From positions 219,289-283,288 of the forward strand of contig JAUKTV010000024.1 of NCBI GenBank assembly GCA_030549205.1: a stretch of 64,000 bases of DNA, read 5' to 3'. The notes beneath the pieces were generated by a model. It had not been told where the DNA came from. It made no database searches and was given only the letters and a program-made list of their open reading frames with translations. This document shows, one piece after another, positions 20,146-33,205 of the stretch (the stretch's first letter is position 1; each line of letters starts with the position of its first letter). The stretch is from Apiosordaria backusii. Its lineage: Eukaryota > Ascomycota > Sordariomycetes > Sordariales > Lasiosphaeriaceae. The translations under genes and the position numbers were made by a program.

Positions 20146-20365
20146 TGATAGTCGCGGCCCGGTAATGTGGTGGGATTCTCAAGCGATGTCTCGGGAGGAA
20201 CAAACGTCGGTGGGGACTGTGAGACCCCCCTCCCGAGAAGCACGGCATGACGGATAGGGACATTCCTTTTGTGCATCAACCTGATACTGAAAAAATAGCG
20301 ATATGAGGCCTTGCTGGGAGTATTTCGCAATAAAATACTTTATCGCCTGTCATGCTGCGTTATCG
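20146..20365. promoter_or_regulatory. Cluster of GATA-factor-type motifs upstream of the ureidoglycolate lyase gene
   Basis: Three HGATAR matches lie 70-290 bp upstream of the start: TGATAG at 20146-20151, and TTATCG (CGATAA on the gene's strand) at 20340-20345 and 20360-20365. NIT2/AreA-type factors bind such sites in nitrogen-regulated fungal genes. Single hexamers are common by chance, so this is suggestive only. Confidence 0.35.
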
Positions 20366-22217
20366 AGGCCTGCCATCTGATTAAAGCGGTAATGCATGTC
20401 ACCCACTAACAACCAGCGCCCCAAAAACAACCACCAAACTCTGAGTTCCAAAAATCGACTTGCGCAGTGTCTCTTTTTGAATGCTAGATTTACAGCCCGC
20501 GCCACGGGTTTAACCGATGCGGCCTCAAGGTAAGCCAGTCAACAGTGTCAACATGTTTGTTGCATACTAACAACTTGCTGGCAGAATTCGGGTCACCATA
20601 TCTTCCGGTTGTCTACCTCGTCACTGCCTTTTAGTACTGGAGCACCTACAGCCTTCGAACCAAGATCTTGGAGGTATATGTGGTCCTGCACCACTCCAAG
20701 AAACGACTCAGTACCCACAATGGCGGCGAACAGAACAAGCAGCCTCGCGTGGTGGACGGCAGATCTGGGCCTATATTGCACCTAATCCAACTCGTTCCGC
20801 GTCTTCGAGCCTACTTTATAGGAGGGCGCTTCCTATCGGGAGGGGTTTCCTATTTTTAGCCTTCGCCAAAGATTTACACGGGGGCTTCAATCTCACAAGT
20901 CTTGAATAGCCAATATCTCCCGCTCCACGATACCGAACATGGGACACAAGGCGATGAGTATCCTCTCCTGGGGCTCTCTGAGAGGTGGCATCCCCTTGCT
21001 GGGCAGGTCCGAACAAAAAGCTTCTCGTTGTTCAAGGCAGATTTCTGGCTGAGTCCCAGTATTTGTAGCTACTTCCTTTCCATCTGGTGGCTTTGTCAAT
21101 TTTGAACTGACCGAAACTGTCTTTCCAGGCTGCTGCTGCTGAGGTTACGCAAAGGTTATGCTCAAATGCCCTCCCATGGAGGGCCCGCGAAACGTCAGTA
21201 AAGTTGGTGGCATGCATGCTCTCAAGCAATGAACGACATTTGTCCCCATACTCATCCGCAATTTGTCCCTGTCCCCACAGAAGGTTCATGGCGGGACACT
21301 TGCATTAGGATTGATAAACACCGCACAGGAAGCCAATGCCAGAATCAACTGACAGTCGTGCGTCCTCATTTGGTTCATGGTGGCTCACTTACTTTACGAG
21401 AAGAAATAGTATCCCAAAAATACTATACACTATGCTTATGAGTAGCCCCGATCTATCCACTAGATCTGCACACAAGCAGTGCATCTCTTGTGCCTTGTCC
21501 CCCGGAACTCTCTGAAACGGTCTGTCTAGTGCTGTTATTTGATATGACATCTCACTTGATCAAGTTGACGATGGCTGACATTGGGAAAAAGCTGGGCACC
21601 AGTGGATACATTAGCGCTTGGATGGTAATTGTAGGATTTTTTTACCTGTCTGTACCATCGATTTCCGTGTTACATAGACGAATCGGTCCTTATTGTCAGA
21701 CACCATCTCTGGCATCTTCCACGCGTGGCTCTTTCCGGACAGTATTCGAATGGAGCCTTTATGCAGCCGGACTTCATTCTGTGCCTCCCCCACGGCGTCC
21801 GGCAATGTTGGACCCTTGGTAACGATCACAAGAGTTTTCGTCTGGACCACGCCGGCTCCGTACCAAGACGCTATCTGTTAAGCAGACATGTATTGTAGTC
21901 GCTACTGCTAGCTTTGTCACAGGCTGAATGCACATCAATATAGAATCCTGCGGTGCAATATGGTTCTATCTCTTCTTGGTCCAAACATCCAGGTATCTGG
22001 TCCCATCCGCGCAGCGGCCCTTCTTAAAATCCTTGTCGACATGTCACCGAACCATTTAAACACTGGCATTTGATGTCAGGAAGATGGAGGAAGCTGGTGG
22101 GGTGTTCCAAAATCCCGGAACATGGCGAACGCTGATATAAGAACGACAAGACAGCAGGGACTCTGTGATTTCGAAGTCTGACGACTGCCAGACATGTTAT
22201 TTGTCCAGTCAGCTACC
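20366..22217. other. Intergenic without recognised gene
   Basis: 1.85 kb between divergent genes. ORFs are short and overlap in several frames with no domain, signal or spliced structure that I could support. Confidence 0.5.
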
Positions 22218-23744
22218 ATGGCGCGAGGTAGTCTGAAGTGCTTCTGGGCATTGATCTTCATTCTAGCTGTCGGCTTCAGCTCCGCCTGTACAAGCTACGG
22301 CGTCGACTACTCTAATGGAGGCGCATACTATATTGACGGGTCATCAAACCAATATTTCAGCTTCATTAACATTTTTCAGGGTACATGGACCAGTTTGATG
22401 GACATTGCGGTTTGCAAGAACAGAGCAGTGCTAATGTTTCTCTAGGCTGTGGTCAGGAGTCCATCAGCCCGGTTCTCATCGGGCCAGACAACAATCAATA
22501 TGCTTGCTCGGTCATTAGGACTGACCAAGCGGGGATACAAGTCACCTCGACCTGGTAAGAACGAATCATCACATAAAAAAGGCATTGTTGATTGGCTGAC
22601 ATCTCATCAGCGGCATTCCTTTCTCGTCTATGAGGTCAGGGAACTGGAAGATCATTCTATCCGGAAACCAAATCTCATCACAGCGCACCTTCTCCGTGAC
22701 AGTGGGTGTGCCAGAAACTACATGGGTCACGGTAAGCAATGTTTCTCCCGCCGTACAGAAAAACTCACTTGACTCATAACCTCCAGGCGACACCAACAGT
22801 TGTGGTTGGCGTTACTACAACAGCAAGAGCATCAAGTTCGATTTACTAAGCGTCCCATTACAACACCTTGATACTGACATTTAGTTAGCGGTTTTGACCA
22901 CACTCGTGCAAACCCAGACTCTGATCATTGTGCCTCGAACCGTTACTGCAGCATGCAGCGGACCAAACCGGACGGTCACAAGCTATCCACAAGCCCCGAC
23001 AACGACAGTCAGATCGACAGTCACCCGGACAGCAACTGATGGACAGATAACAAGTTACTGGACCACCATAGTTACGACAACGGCCAAGTGCCATTATCCT
23101 ACCAGTAGGTTGCCCCTCAAGATCCAGCATCCGACTACCCCTGGTCCCTGGTCCCAGTGAAGGACGGATTCCTGGGTCAGTTGTTGCGGCGCGGATGATG
23201 GAGAGCCCAAAAATGGAGAGCGCGCTGATTCTGACTCTACCGTGGCAGGAAAACGAGACCTGGCTGCTACTCCCGCCGCTCAGGTTGCCGCCATCACATC
23301 AACTTACACACAGACGACCTATACAGTGACCAACACGGTGACAACAACCGTTGCTGGAAGGGTAACCACAGAGACAGTTCTTCGAACCACGACAGCCACA
23401 GTGTAGGTGCCCTTCGACATTGACATAGCACTTCTTCTTCCCCTTCTTGGGGCTAACATCAGCACCCTTCTTAGGACCCCTCCGCCTTCAACCGTCTGTG
23501 TCGGAAATGCACCGGGCTCCACCGTGACTGTCTTCAGGACACAAAGTGCAGTAACCGAAACGAACGTTGTCTATCTAACGAGCCACCTGTCTGGCACTGT
23601 TTGGGTTGGGTATGGCGTTACAAGCTTTCTATGTCGTTAACCAGGGCTAACCGTCTTGCTTCTAGCCAAACCCAGTACACCACGGTTACCAATCCTGCCA
23701 GTGCCACGGCTTGCTGGAGGGCTGGAGGGTGGTATGGAAAATAG
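22218..23744 (+). CDS. Secreted Thr-rich protein of unknown function, eight exons
   Basis: Eight exons, 22218..22380, 22446..22554, 22611..22731, 22787..22835, 22889..23104, 23249..23402, 23475..23609 and 23666..23744, join to a 341-residue frame ending at TAG. All seven junctions keep frame. Six introns are 53-72 bp and one is 144 bp. Most show CTAAC/CTGAC-like branch sites. The GTTCGA donor of intron 4 is weak. The protein starts with a signal peptide (MARGSLKCFWALIFILAVGF), then a Cys-containing globular part (CTSYGVDYSNGG, FQGCGQESISPVLIGPD, CGIPFSSMRSGNWKI), then Thr/Val-rich segments such as TYTVTNTVTTTVAG. The last form resembles the O-glycosylated stalks of fungal wall or secreted proteins. 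I recognise the style of the N-terminal domain from fungal secretomes but know no function. No single exon is long, so ORF scanning alone would miss the gene. Confidence 0.7.
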
Positions 23745-24124
23745 CGGGTTTTGTTACCTCCTTGGGCACTCTCGATTTTAATCCCATGCAGTTCCCTAAA
23801 GTGGTGGCATGGAGAGTGCGTGCTAGTTGCTTGTGGTAATATTGTGAGATTCTGGGCCGAATAGCAATGCCATCTCTTTACCATCAAGCACGGTTTGGTT
23901 TGTCACTCATGTACAGGTATTCACTCAGAAAGTTGAGGTGTGCAAGTGTCCCTGTCCCTCATACAAACAATGAGCATTTACCGAATGATACACCGTGAAG
24001 CAATCAAGTCAACTATGTAGGACAGCTGTTTCAGTCTTGATATCGAGAGTACCTTGCAGGTAATCTCGAAGCTACGAGACTCAGGCCACCCCAACATCCA
24101 CTTTCGTGACCACATGACCGAGCC
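23745..24124. other. Intergenic, between convergent genes
   Basis: 380 bp between the ends of the secreted-protein gene and the MFS gene. Nothing recognised. Confidence 0.5.
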
Positions 24125-26394
24125 TCACACATCATCGTCTTCGTCACCTTCAAGCCAAATCTCGTGCCCGTCACCCTCGTGCACAAAAAGACTTGCTACG
24201 ATCCCACCAATCGCAACTGTGCTGAGGCACCAAAATACAGCACCAACAACACCCTTTGCTAGACCCTGTCCATACAAAAAGCCGCCCAAAAAAGGTCCCA
24301 CAGTTCTCGAAAGACTTGATACGCTCTGCCCAATGCCATGTACTGTCCCCAGCACACTCGGATGCGGCGTACAGTTATTCACCAGAATCGTCTGGGCAGG
24401 GAGCGCAAACGTCCGGCCGATTACGTGGAAGCAAAGCACACCGGCTATGGCAAGCCACACAACAATGCCATCCTTTCGGCGCCGGCGGCGGAGATGAGGA
24501 GGGGACCAAGCTCAGGTAGGGCGCAATAAAGTAGGTAACTGGGAAAAAGAGTAAAAAGATCCTCCAGCTTCGGACGGTACCGAGCCCGGCTGAAAGCCAA
24601 GGATAGACCCCTAGTTGGAGAGCGATGCCGAGCATGCCCAAAATGGCCATCGCCATACCAACTTCGCGGGGGTGTAAGCCCAGGCCTCCCGTGAAGGTGA
24701 AGGGAAGATGTCGCCGAAAGGCGTCGGGTGATTCCGCGCCTTTGGATGGGTCGTAGACCGGGGTTGAAAGGAACACAAACCAGAGCGAGTTGAATGTACC
24801 GACGTGTAGTGACAAGAGACAGCTCGCCGTGAACGTGGAGATTACATTCGGCGTAAAGATACGGCGGAAAGGGAGACGTTGGGTAAATCGGCGCCTGGCA
24901 TATTTTGGCTTAAACGGGGTTGCTTCGGAGAGGGAGGACTGCTGAGAGTCTGTGCCATGTGTCAAGGGGTGAGTTTCGACATCCGTGCCGGCCGAGTCTT
25001 CGGTGGGGAGGCGTGAATAGCCCCCCTTGGAGTTGTATTGAGAAAGCCACAGTTTTAGACGGTGACCCAGTTCCAATCCTCTATCGCGCTGGCCTGCGCA
25101 AAGATCAAGGGTCTATAGCGTTATTAGTTCTTGTGGTAATCTGGGGAACATATCTTGTCCGCGGTTCACTTACCTCTTCAAGGAGTAGCCAGACGAGAAG
25201 CAAAGCACATAACAGAAAAAGCGCTGAGAGAATATTCGGGGTAGCGTATGGGAACTTTCGAAAGAACCAAATGTCTCCGAACAGAGATGGATAGCTGCCA
25301 GCAGGGTCGGAAAGGATACCACCAAGTACTAACAGGAGAAAGTGTTAGCCAGCAACTGGAAGACTCCGATATATACATACTTGGCCCGATGATAGTACCG
25401 ATGTTGAAGGTCATCGGAAGGAGCAGAAATGCTCTCGACTGGTATCTGGTAGCCCGGTTAGAGTTGAACATAACAAGGCCATTTGGCTATAGCCTACTTC
25501 TTTTCCTGCACCGTTTCACTGATCCTACAAGGCGGGATTGATGTCAGTGAGATACTTGAGAAGTCGGCCAGACGCTATTATCTTACATCGTTCTCAGTAC
25601 CCCTATATTCCCGTTGGTGATACCACCGATAGATCTGAATAAGAGGGCTTGCCAAAAGGTTGTCGAAAAGCCAAATCCGAGGCACGATATCACTGCAAAA
25701 TAACCATGATCAGTCAAGTTGTAAAGAGGTAGTGAAGCTTCAACAAAGACTTACTTGTCCCAGCGAGGCCAATGAGCAAGACAGTTTTGCGGCCAAACCG
25801 ACGAGAATCGGCAACCCGACCCCACATCATAGAGGTCACAAACTGAGCCGCAGTAAAGCTGGCACTGCATGATGCCATCAGGCCAGATTAGATCATGCCA
25901 TTTGCTACCTGATGTTGATCTGAACGAGAGGTGAAATAGCACGAACTGCAAAATGCCTGCTTGGCTTGAAATGACGGAATCTGGCAGACTTGGGTCGAAC
26001 CATTTGAGCTGGTAGAACATGTATGACTAGGGGCTGATCAGCCAAGATCCAACGTTTCCTGAGAGGTTGCGAGGGAACATACCTGCAAAGACGTCTGCAC
26101 AAGGGGCTCGCTCAATCTGGCAAGCGTAATGACGGTGAGTTGGTCCTTGCGCGGGAGATCTTTCCAGGCGACCGCCTTCGCATCGTTCCGGGGTTGAGAG
26201 CTGTTGGCGATGCTTGAAGGTGTCACCCCGGTAACTGATACAGTGCTGCTAGTGCTTTGACTTGGGACAGAAGACTCGGCCCGCAGCCAGGTGTTGGCAG
26301 ATTCGACATCTTGATCGTCACCGCCGACGGGGAAACTTGTTGAGACCGTAGCTGTGGTCACAACACCACTTTCATCCCTGGAATCGCTGCTCAT
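24125..26394 (-). CDS. Major facilitator superfamily transporter, with a one-base frameshift near its 3' end
   Basis: Eight exons on the minus strand: 26394-26083, 26026-25947, 25864-25755, 25692-25587, 25524-25498 (a 27-bp microexon), 25445-25381, 25328-25174 and 25112-24125. Introns are 52-82 bp and each junction preserves frame. The product would be about 613 residues with a hydrophilic Ser/Thr-rich N-terminus and about 12 membrane segments. MFS signatures are motif A after helix 2 (WGRVADSRRFGRKTV), LLFRSIGGITNGNIGV, YQSRAFLLLPMTFNIG and ILSDPAGSYPSLFG. The set resembles the fungal YCR023C/ZIFL-like group; the substrate is unknown. In the last exon the frame shifts at 24471-24476: one surplus base in an AAAGGA context separates SSPPPAPK from DGIVVWLAIAGVL, which continues to the stop at 24125. 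This is either a recent inactivating mutation or a sequence error. Confidence 0.85.
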
Positions 26395-29300
26395 GAGATT
26401 TCTTTTGTGTTGCAGCCGGGTCCTGATCTCTGGGCCCGTTGTATCCCCCCTTGAGCCCTGTTGAGGGTGTCACTGCCCAGTAGTACCAGGAGAATGCTGG
26501 CTCTGATCTAAAGCGGGGAAGGGATCATCTGTGAGCGGAACAAGTGGTTCGAAGTTGGATGAAAAGAATCGGTATGCAAGGGCGTGACAAGCACGGAGAA
26601 ATAATGTATTTCTTTGCTCCTCTACAAGTTCAGGGACAATAACAATAGGCTTGGCTTGTTGATTGAAGGAAAGCATGGTGTCCTGCATGCCTGGCCCATT
26701 CTTCCAATCGACTCAACACCAGGTCATCGTATCCCCAAAGAGCTGCCCCCCGGCACCGCTGACGGCATCGAAATATGCTGCTTTGGAGAGAACAAGCCTG
26801 TGTGGCAAGGGCACTGCACGCAATCATCCAGCCCATGAACGTCAATGAAGACCCACTCTCGGTCCCGCAGCGGACGTAGGATGAGTGACCTGTGCAGCTG
26901 CCCGGATGTGGATGGATTATGTAATCTCAATCAACCTCATCAGGTCATGTTTGAAACAGTATTTCCTATCAGTCTTCATAGACAGATCTCATTCGAGGGG
27001 CTAGCCAGAGAGAACCAACACACTGTCAGACTCTTTTTTAACAGGAATACTCCAGCGGCAAAGCTAGTGACAATGACTGTCTCGCATTTTGTGCCCAGAT
27101 ATGCCAATCTTGGAGAAGTAGGCATGCTCATGGTTATGGCAATGAGCGACGTATCAAGGTCACATACAGGCGGAAGAAGCGAAGTGCCAGGCAAAACTCC
27201 GGCGCCACGGAAATGGGAGCACAGTCTAGTCCCTCGAGCGGATGCAATAGCTTCCCTGTCTGCAGCTGCAGAGAATCTGGGGTAAGAAACAAGTCAATGA
27301 TCCGTTTATGGTTTCAGGCATACGCCACCCACGATTGCCACGTCTGGGTTCTCCTTCGCCCGGACTTCCCAGCGCGACAGGATCACGCGACAGGATCACG
27401 CGACATCCGCCGTGGGCAAACAAACCACTACGCCGAGCTCGGTGGTTTGGCCCGTGCCCGCCGAATTTGATAAGCCACCGCTCAACGCCCGGCGCCCGGA
27501 CTTCCGGAGGCTTCTCTCAACACCATCACCGACCACTACCGGCAGATCTCCCGCTATAGTCTTGGCATGGAGTCTACTGGTTGCCGTTCTAGGTGTGCTG
27601 GTTCCACCGCAACGCGACATTTGTTTGCCCAGGTGAGCGCCTCCGGGATTGCCTTGCGTGTACGAAGGACAGGGAAACCTAGACTTCAAGGAAAGACGAT
27701 CGATCTCCGAGTCTAGTCCGAGAGGCCCTGCGGCTTTTTTGCTCACCGACGTGTTCCCTCTTTATATCCAGCCATCGAACGCATATTCGGCATCGGCGAC
27801 ATGACATTGGAGGCTGTCCCACGTTCATTGTGGTTCCATCTATCAACTTTCCATCTGGCAAGTCCAAATATGCTTCCGGCTTCTTCTTTAGCCTGGCGCT
27901 TGAGGTAGCCATCAAATCAACGTCCTCCGAGCCTCCAGGAGTCTGGTCTGACGGCTTGGAATCAGAAAAAAATTGAGGCGGGGCTGAGTGGCTGGAGTTT
28001 GGACCGATGGGAGAAATGGGGTTAACATCCAGCAGTGTGTGCCCATTGCGACAGCCCTCACCTGGCTTTTTCCCTGCTGCAAGCCAAAACGCGAGGAGCG
28101 AGCACCGTTCACCCACACTCTCTGGTTACAAGCGGGCCTTTCTCGAACCTTGCAACTCGAGGCCAGCCACAGTCTTCTCTCTTGACTTTGCACTGTCGAA
28201 CGATGTACACGCAATAGGCGATTGTTCTCTGTATCACCAAAGAGAAATTCGAGAGCTCTCCCCCATCTATTGCCAAGGAGACGTAGGGGCAAGTGTGGCA
28301 ATGCCCACCATCAAGTTCATTTGGCCCATGCTTCGATATCCTGGTGCGAGAAATCACGGTGTGGAGGACATCTTGAGGGAGGTATGTACATTCTAGATCG
28401 AACTGGGTTGCCCTATGGACCCGCAGGGGATGTTTTGCACAATAAGCGCATCTGAAGCCAGTAACAGTGTGAGTGTGGAAGTAACCACGCTAGCTCTTTA
28501 GTTGGGTACGGCATCTGCCGGACAGTCCGTTCCTTCTGGCAGCCCAACATCCGTGAGCTAGTAGACCTGCCTAGAGATGGGAGAAGGGCACTTGTCCAAC
28601 GAGCTTAGGGATCCATTCGTTATCTAGCAGTATTGTCGATTGGAATTTTGTGTGTTCAAATCAGTTTGCTTCATTGCGTTAATGTCAACACTCGTACTGT
28701 CAATATGCAACAGAACGTCTGGCTACCGGCTAACTAAAGCTGTGTCACTCTCTCTGGAGCAACATGCATGAGCGGATGCAGCTGGACCATGGTCTCTCAA
28801 GGGTCTTCTACCGCTTCTCAGGGCCCGAGCAGTTTTTCAACCGGCGTGGACCTTGGGCCACGCCATCCAACTTAAAGAGATAGGCACTTATCTGTAGTGG
28901 CGGATTTGGCCATTGTTCAGGACAGTTGGTAACACCACGTCATCTGGAAGCTTGCTCGGTAGCTTGGTGATGTATCTTCTCTCCACATGTCATCATCCGC
29001 TTTCGGTCCTCTGGGCGTTGCGTTGCGAGAAGGTCCTGCACATATTTCTTCAGGGTTGATTTGTGAGGGCTGGACCTTACCTCATGCGAAGCTGTTGGTG
29101 AAGCCAGACGATCCCAGACGATCCCAGTGTCTACATTCTGTACTAAAGAAAAAGCTGCCAATCAAATTGCTGTGATTTGCCATCTCCATTATCCCCATCG
29201 GTACAGTATGTATTTAATCGCTTCAGGGTTTTATGCGCAGCCAGTTTTCTTTTGTGTGAAGGTTTTGAAACAGGGAGAGTCCTTGCCTGTTGCGCCTGGC

Positions 29301-30151
29301 TTTGCCGGATCTTTTGCCCGGTGACGGACAGAAGGGCAGAATCTCCTCCTCGTTTCCACGCGGGTCAATTGGTGTGTCTTTCTAGTTATGTTTATGTTCA
29401 TATGGGCGTGACAGCATCACAGTCTCCAGCACATAACATTTGGCAGCCATCATATGTTGAAATGATGAATTCAAACTATTTTCTTATAGACAAAGGAACC
29501 GGTCTTTTTCCGAACGCCTACGCTGCTGAAAACAACGATCTACTTCAACCCAAACAATTTTGTTGTATGATTAATCAATGAAACAGGGGAGCATTCTCCT
29601 TCTCGAAATGTGCTTCAAAACGCTGAGTGTTATAAATGCCTTGAAAGAAAAGAACTACCGAGGGTATAGAAATTAAGTAGCAGCGCTTTTCTGATCCTGA
29701 AGTTTGTCCATCCATACCCGTTGCCACGCCGATCAAGCCAAAACCAAGCGTGTGCCGACCTGTATGTGTCTATGTGGTTCCCAATGTTTGTTTCCGCCTT
29801 AAGACTCCTATCCCAACAAGTCGAACCCAAAAGCACTAATAAGACAATGATGAAGCGGCCCTGTTCTCCGCATATGGGGCGTCAAACGGAGTCCACTATC
29901 TGCTGGCGGAGCGAGACAGCTCACTCACACACCGACCGGGATGATGTGGCAATGTCAAAAACTCCGTCGGGCTGTATTCTCTGGGCTTCTCGCTCGTCCC
30001 GGGAGGGTTGCCGCAGCTGAAAATTGCTGGGAAGTTTCCGTGCTTCCATTACTGGAAGTGCGAAGATCGGTTTCACCCTGCGTGCGGCGGCCGGAGGGTG
30101 ATGATGTGGGGTGATAATTGAGTCTGGGTGATCCAGTCACCGCCAGAGCTC
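26395..30151. other. 3.7-kb intergenic region without a supported gene
   Basis: Many short ORFs overlap on both strands, the longest about 146 codons at 26845-27285. None has a domain, signal peptide or plausible intron set that I could support. Small perfect tandem repeats are present: a 13-bp unit (GCGACAGGATCAC) twice at 27374-27399 and a 10-bp unit (AGACGATCCC) twice near 29105. Confidence 0.45.
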
Positions 30152-31165
30152 CTATAAGCCAGCGGCCTGTGGTAGCCCATGGGGCTGTGGGTAGTAGGGC
30201 GGATACATCGTCGACCACGGCTGTGGCGGTATATATCCTGCAGTTGGCTGCGCTACGTTTGGATTAGAATAGCCATGGTCTGCTGCTGATGGCACCTTTT
30301 TGTTAGCATCTGTCCATGGTTCTGAAATTTGCTCGGGCCCATGGCTCGTCGTTGTACCTGGATCAATCTCTTGTTGTTCAAACTCCAGTTTCGTGGCAGT
30401 GGTATCCATGCAGGGCATAGAAGTGGGTGCGATTACATTCCCTTCCATCATGGCCGGCATGCTGGTCGGAATATAGGCCGGTAAGAAGGGATCTTCGGGG
30501 TGGCTCGGGGAAGAACAAGGGCTTGAGACGACCGAGGGGACCGAGACAGAGGACACTGAAACCGAAGATACTGGAACTCCAGAGGGCCACTGTTCACACT
30601 GCTCCGTCGGAGGCACAAAGGCGAAAGCCGGTGGGCCCGAGTTGTACTCGTTTGATGGCTGGCCAAAGGTGGGGGGTCGGCCAGGAATTCCTGTGTGCCC
30701 AGCGGGCAGCAGATCGTTCGCATCAAATCCTGGCGTTGGTGTGGTTAGAATGGGAGCTGGAAGTGAAAAGGCGGGAGCTGATGGCTGGGATATACCGGGT
30801 GGTGAAAATAGTTGGCTGCAGCGCTTGAGTTCTTCGCGCAAAGTGTGCACCTCCCTCTCCAGCGCATTGTTCCTCATTCTGAGCTGGTCGATCGTCTCGT
30901 CCCGGCCATTTCGAGTCCTGTACTCTTCCAGCTCCCTCTCCAGCCGCTCGATGTGCTCTTTGGTGCGTGCCCTGATTGCGCGCTGGGCTTCCCGGTCATT
31001 GGCCCGTTTCCTGGCGAGCTGCGTGGGCGTAAGTGTGGACACACTCCGAGTACCTGGTGATGCCAAAGGTTAGATGACGCTGCTCATGTCAAAGCAAGGG
31101 GATGGACAGGACTTACCTTTTCTCTTGGATGGCTTGGGTGGTTCTGCGGAAGCCTCTCGGGTCAT
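30152..31165 (-). CDS. bZIP transcription factor
   Basis: Two exons, 31165-31117 and 31053-30152, with a 63-bp intron (GTAAGT...CACCAG) encode 316 residues. The N-terminus is MTREASAEPPKPSKRK. The basic region at about 31-50 reads RKRANDREAQRAIRARTKEH, a variant common in one fungal bZIP group. A leucine zipper follows at about 51-92, with Leu at 74, 81 and 88 in heptad register. The remaining two thirds are Pro/Ser-rich and probably disordered, with a short repetitive VSSVSVSSVSVPSV stretch. The protein should bind DNA as a dimer in the nucleus. The target genes cannot be inferred. The first ATG is in the short exon 1, upstream of the basic region. Confidence 0.9.
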
Positions 31166-33205
31166 GTCGAAGGTGGTGTGTTCACGTATGTTGAGCGTCA
31201 GTCCTTGGAGACTCGTCGACAGCGACAGTATATGTTGGTGAACCTTGAAGTCTTTTATCTACCGCAGCAGGTGTGGGGGATTTGGATGTTGAACAGTAAG
31301 AGCCATGTGAATCTCAGCAGCACATCTAACAACAGTCGGCACCTTGGTGGGGTAGGGTGGTGGCAGGCACGAGGATTAAGTAGGCTATTGTCGTCAAGGG
31401 TCACTGTCACTGAGAGCTCCAGGGAACAGGGGTGGAAGATGGAATCGGTATCTTGATACTTGGCTCAGGGCCAGTCGATTTGCCGTCGAGCACTTGGTGG
31501 GGATGGCGGTGGGTGGAGCCCCCTTTGGGCTCACTCCATATCCCACATCTAACTACAATTCGCACCGGTGTGGTTCGGTCACAGAGACCGGCTGCTCCAC
31601 ATCCAAGAAGAGTCCAGGTGTGGCCGTGTGGCTTGTCGCTGGTTCGAGAAGGAACAGCTGCGAAAGCGGTAGCAGGAACCATGAACTATGGGGACAAAGA
31701 GAACAGAAGAGAGGGGCCAAAGGGGCGACCGGGACCATGCTGGGGGCAACATTGTTCCAAGAGATGAGGCGCACATAGACGAAGACGTAGAAGAAGCGAC
31801 AGTAGGGGATCACGGATCACTCTCCAGACAGCACGCGGTCGGAGGCGCGGCGTGGCGCCCACCCCCGCCCGCCGAAGCAGCGGCAGCGACGGAGTCGATA
31901 AGGGCTTGCTTCTGGAAGATGGATCGAGGTTGCACGGTCCAGAATTTAAACTTTGCGCTACAGAGAGGCGCGACGCGGCCTCAGGTTTGGCATTTGAGTG
32001 GAAGGAGGCGCCACCGCATTTGACAGGGAACAGCTTGGGTGACGCTGGCACGGGCGTTCCCGGGGAAGAAGATCAAAGGCGGTCGGCGACCATCCTCCGC
32101 CACGCCTTGCACTTCGCAGAGTGACAGATGCTGCCAGACCCGAGCTTGCCGAACCTTACCCTCTGGAGTCCCGTTGGAAGACAATTCCGGCAGAGCCCCG
32201 AGCCGGAAGCCTTTGCCGCAGGGCACTCCGGCGATCCTGCAACTCTGCAGCAACCACAACATAAAATAGATGACGCCGTCATGAACCTTATCATGCGAGC
32301 ACTTGTGGGCAACCGTTTGAGTTGGCGATGGACATGGGCTTTGGAGGGAGGACAATTCCGAGAACATGGAGGGATAACCTGAGAAGCTCAGCCTGCCAGG
32401 GTTGTCGCTAGTGCTCGCTAAGCAATCACAGACTCCACAGCTTTCTTCAAGATGCCTCGGATGGCTTGAGGTTGAGGTGTACGGATTTGACTTGCACCTG
32501 TGCTCAGCAAAGTTAGGTTAACGAACAGCATCAACGAAGAGACAGAGGGGCTACAGTGAAGTGTACCATATTCAACACGCACCTTATCGGGAATCCCGCC
32601 CAAAAGGTCGAGACTCAACAAAAGCGGGGAATGCATTTAAACTCTCTTTCTTGACCACGGCCTGGAGCGGGATCTCGTTTTCCATGTTTGGTCGTTATAT
32701 ATTAATGCGTGATGGTGAGATAACCACGCCATTCTCCGTCCAGTGCTGGCAGTGTTCCAATAGGGCAGTCATATTGTATCAATGCCGCCCCAGGGTTCAA
32801 TGGGAAGAATGGACGTCCGGAATGGAATCACATGGCAAGAGCTTGTGCTGAAGTGTCAAACGTCAGAGAAGCCAATCGACCGCCCATACCCTCTCCCAAA
32901 TGGATAAAAAAGCTGACATCACTACTAAAGCACCTGAACAATCACAGCACACTGCCGCGGCCTGCCCAAGGAAAATAGCTCGAAATGCAAACGGGAGCGG
33001 CTTGCCAGCTAGTTCCGACCCAAATTGACGATCAGGGCTCCACGAAGCCGAACCAAGGATGAGAAGCTGCGGCGATGGGCGAGGTGGTGCGGGTATCTTT
33101 TGAACTGATGAACTCAACAAGCAAACACATCTGAGTTCCTATCGACTTCCTTCCTGCTCCCGCCAAAAACCAAGGTGTCCAGATGGATGGGCCAGAGATT
33201 GACTT
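31166..33205. other. Upstream region of the bZIP gene
   Basis: 2 kb between the bZIP start and the end of the pseudouridine synthase gene, both on the minus strand. Overlapping ORFs of 80-130 codons occur on both strands around 31.4-32.4 kb. They shadow each other in a GC-rich stretch and show no domain. No gene supported. Confidence 0.45.

Noticed and set aside
26845..27285. 146-codon plus-strand ORF
   Set aside because: No domain or compositional sign of coding, and other frames are equally open; treated as chance.
27396..28396. Several overlapping 110-145-codon ORFs on both strands
   Set aside because: They mirror each other in moderately GC-rich DNA and none shows a family motif or supportable splice structure.
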